Assembly: GCA_029265085.1 (NCBI GenBank)
Contig: JAJUJY010000055.1
Coordinates: forward strand, 1 to 24,867
Direction: 5' to 3'
DNA from: Chloroflexota bacterium
GTDB lineage: Bacteria > Chloroflexota > Anaerolineae > Anaerolineales > Anaerolineaceae
Length of the DNA stretch: 24,867 bases
Made by a program: the position numbers and the translations under genes. The notes beneath the pieces were generated by a model that ran no database searches, had not been told where the DNA came from, and worked only from the letters and a program-made list of their open reading frames with translations. Positions 23,040 through 24,867 of the stretch are shown here, in pieces. Numbering within the stretch: the stretch's first letter is position 1; each line of letters starts with the position of its first letter.

Positions 23040-23554
23040 GAGACCGTAATTTTCTCGGGCTTTTCTTCCGCTTGCAGTACGCTGGAGAGATATACTTCAC
23101 GAGACATTCCGGGAAAAATCTGAAACGTGACAGATCCCGGTTCGGAACGGTTAACCATAAATTTCCCTGCCGCAGAACGAGCATAATTTTCTGCATCTTG
23201 GGGTGAATCCCATTCATAAATTCCCGTAAAATCGCCTGTTTCCTGGTGATATAACCACAGCTTGGAGCGAAACCCAGGCAGCCCAATAAAGAATGGAATC
23301 GGCAGGTTTGAAAATAATATATTTTGTCGCAGAGACATCCCCCGCACATGGAAACGCGGCCGGAAAACCGCCCCAGGGACTTTGGGCTGCGGATCCACCG
23401 GATCTACGATAACCTCTCGAAAAATTACCCAGCGTTCATTGTGATCCAATCTCAGCGTTTGCCCCATGTTGTCTTTCGGAAAATGAATCCGCCCTTGCAG
23501 CCAATATTTTGCTGTATTCCAGCTAGAAATGATTAAACAGTTTTGCTTCTTCAT
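23036..23554 (-). CDS. Conserved hypothetical protein (monooxygenase-like fold?)
   Basis: A 172-aa soluble protein without signal peptide. The segment SNLPIPFFIGLPGFRSKLWL followed by YHQETGDFTGIYEWDSPQDA and NYARS resembles a ferredoxin-like alpha/beta domain of the antibiotic-monooxygenase/YdhR kind (GxxS + L...D...G.YEW....A..Y). This is a weak structural impression, not a family assignment. The start is ATG 23554 with a poor ribosome site (GGTG 7-8 bp away). It overlaps the CPBP gene tail to tail by 4 bp, with no terminator between the two. Confidence 0.65.
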   Translation of the reverse strand: MKKQNCLIISSWNTAKYWLQGRIHFPKDNMGQTLRLDHNERWVIFREVIVDPVDPQPKVPGAVFRPRFHVRGMSLRQNILFSNLPIPFFIGLPGFRSKLWLYHQETGDFTGIYEWDSPQDAENYARSAAGKFMVNRSEPGSVTFQIFPGMSREVYLSSVLQAEEKPEKITVS

Positions 23555-23647
23555 AAAACACCAGCACGATTTATTTCCTAATCCCCATTAGAAATTGATA
23601 CAATTTTATCGCGCTTTATTCGTTTTTCTTATCCAGGGTTACCTATC

Positions 23648-24043
23648 ATGAATCAACAGACCTTCTTATCACTTACGCTGCTTCCAGGCCAGTTTTCCAT
23701 CTGCCAGCTGCCGCCGGACGCACCTATCCCGAATTGGCTTCCGGCAAACCAGTTTGTCTCCATCACCCGCACCGGTAGTGAATGTTCTATCGTCTGTCCG
23801 GCAGAGCAAGTTCCGGACGGCGTGCACTGCGAACCCGGTTGGTGCATTTTGCGCCTGGAAGGCCCATTTGAGTTCAGCCTGGTGGGAATTCTGCTCGCTG
23901 TGCTTGCCCCGCTGGCAGAAGCCAACGTGGGGATATTTGCCATCTCCACCTACGACACGGATTATGTCCTGGTCAAGCAGAGCAGCTTAGCAGATGCTCT
24001 GGCCGCCTTGCGCAAAAGCGGGCACAGAATCGAGAGCAATTAA
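23648..24043 (+). CDS. ACT-domain protein (ACT_7/CASTOR-like)
   Basis: A 131-aa protein. After an N-terminal beta-rich half (LLPGQFSICQLP, FVSITRTGSECSIVC), the C-terminal half reads LEGPFEFSLVGILLAVLAPL followed by AEANVGIFAISTYDTDYVLVK. That is the classic ACT domain of the amino-acid-sensing ACT_7 type. The family binds small ligands such as amino acids and acts as a free-standing regulator, but the ligand is unknown. No good ribosome site precedes the ATG. Confidence 0.88.
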   Translation: MNQQTFLSLTLLPGQFSICQLPPDAPIPNWLPANQFVSITRTGSECSIVCPAEQVPDGVHCEPGWCILRLEGPFEFSLVGILLAVLAPLAEANVGIFAISTYDTDYVLVKQSSLADALAALRKSGHRIESN

Positions 24044-24101
24044 CCGCCTCGTCTTCCCTGCAGGCTAATACGCCAATCTATTATCCCCAGGTTCTTCCCG
24101 G

Positions 24102-24107
24102 TATAAT
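24102..24107 (+). promoter_or_regulatory. -10 box of the EamA transporter gene
   Basis: TATAAT sits 49 bp before the GTG start. No clear -35 at 16-18 bp. Confidence 0.4.
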
Positions 24108-24156
24108 CAAGCCGTTGCTGGAACAACCCAATCTTGCTTCATACCGGAATCTTGTC

Positions 24157-24867
24157 GTGAATAAACCGTTTACCCTTAAATCATCAATCCAGTCCCTGTC
24201 CCGTTCAGCCCGGGGCTACCTGATCGCTCTGATTGGGATCACCATCTGGTCAGCAACCGCCGTTTTTATTCGATACCTGACCGAAAACGCGGGCGTTCCT
24301 GCCCTGGTATTGGCATTTTGGCGCGATGTTTTTGCTTGTTTGACGATGTTGGCTGCCTTGTGGGTCATCAGGCGGTCATTACTCAAGGTTGACCAGAAAT
24401 TGATCCCATTTTTCATTGGTTATGGATTTTTATTATCCTTATTCAACTCTTTATGGACCATCTCCGTAGCTTTGAACGGCGCAGCGGTCTCAACCGTTTT
24501 GGCTTACTCCTCCGCGGCCTTCACAGCCGTAATTGCCTGGCGATTATGGGGTGAATCACTGAACACTGCAAAAATCCTGGCGATCCTGTTCAGCCTGGCT
24601 GGCTGCGCCCTGGTAGCCGGGGCATTTGATCCGCAAGCCTGGCAAAGCAACACCCTGGGTGTGATTACTGGCCTTCTTTCCGGCCTGGGTTTTACCGGCT
24701 ACAGCCTGATGGGAAAAGAAGCAGCCCGCCGGAAGATCAATTCCTGGACCGCCCTGACCTACACATTTGGCATTGCTGCGCTCTTTTTATTGGCCTACAA
24801 TTTTTTGCTGGCAAACCATCTTGAAGCCAACCTGGCTTCCAATATCATCCTGCCCCATCTGAACGGA
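24157..24867 (+). CDS. EamA/DMT-superfamily transporter, 5' part only
   Basis: A frame of 237 codons runs off the right edge. It shows at least six or seven hydrophobic helices (YLIALIGITIWSATAVFIRY, LAFWRDVFACLTMLAAL, FFIGYGFLLSLFNSLWTISV, STVLAYSSAAFTAVIAW, ILFSLAGCALVAGAF, GLLSGLGFTGYSLMGK). The WSATAVFIRY and 'AYSSAAFTAVIAW..WGE' stretches are those of EamA domains: two such domains make a ten-helix drug/metabolite exporter. The start is GTG 24157, with CGGAA 7 bp upstream. The C-terminal portion lies outside the window. Confidence 0.85.
   Translation, partial: MNKPFTLKSSIQSLSRSARGYLIALIGITIWSATAVFIRYLTENAGVPALVLAFWRDVFACLTMLAALWVIRRSLLKVDQKLIPFFIGYGFLLSLFNSLWTISVALNGAAVSTVLAYSSAAFTAVIAWRLWGESLNTAKILAILFSLAGCALVAGAFDPQAWQSNTLGVITGLLSGLGFTGYSLMGKEAARRKINSWTALTYTFGIAALFLLAYNFLLANHLEANLASNIILPHLNG

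Overview
The window looks like a chromosomal stretch from a Chloroflexota bacterium, most likely class Anaerolineae. This is inferred, not proven. The clues are a 927-residue MalT-like LuxR regulator followed by a small conserved protein, a lipoprotein with a Thr/Pro linker and an NBR1-type Ig-like domain, moderate GC, many short co-directional operons, and a Ni-superoxide dismutase with its own maturation protease. No rRNA, tRNA, CRISPR array or prophage is visible. The only mobile DNA is the first 26 codons of an IS1182-like transposase at the left edge.

Left block (1-3531), all on the minus strand: the transposase start, a uroporphyrinogen-decarboxylase-family protein, a class V aminotransferase/cysteine-desulfurase homologue, and the GntR/FCD regulator just upstream of it. 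A strong three-half-site operator overlaps the GntR promoter. Two interleaved palindromes sit between the desulfurase and URO-D genes, next to the URO-D -10 box.

Plus-strand block (3532-12758): the large LuxR regulator with its own terminator, then a tight operon of a 72-aa protein, a CcdA/DsbD-like TauE/SafE membrane protein, a membrane 4Fe-4S protein broken by an apparent one-base frameshift, and an exported protein with a DxDxDG loop. This looks like a membrane thiol/iron-sulfur electron-transfer module. It is followed by a DUF1684 protein, a YHS metal-binding protein, the NBR1-like lipoprotein, a GNAT acetyltransferase, and a ferrochelatase-like domain fused to three membrane helices.

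Central block (12895-15354): a five-gene operon containing azlC, azlD, an unknown 114-aa protein, an AlkD-like DNA alkylation repair protein and a double-SH3 protein. Facing it on the minus strand are sodN (nickel SOD) and sodX (its S26-type protease), coupled by a one-base overlap and driven by a near-consensus promoter.

Right block (16441-24867): divergent from sodN run a MOSC protein, a GNAT coupled by a 4-bp overlap to an S66 (MccF-type) peptidase, a P-loop uridine-kinase-like protein and a class I aminotransferase. A bidirectional terminator separates these from tyrS on the minus strand. The window ends with a CPBP membrane protease, a conserved hypothetical protein, an ACT-domain protein and the start of an EamA/DMT transporter.
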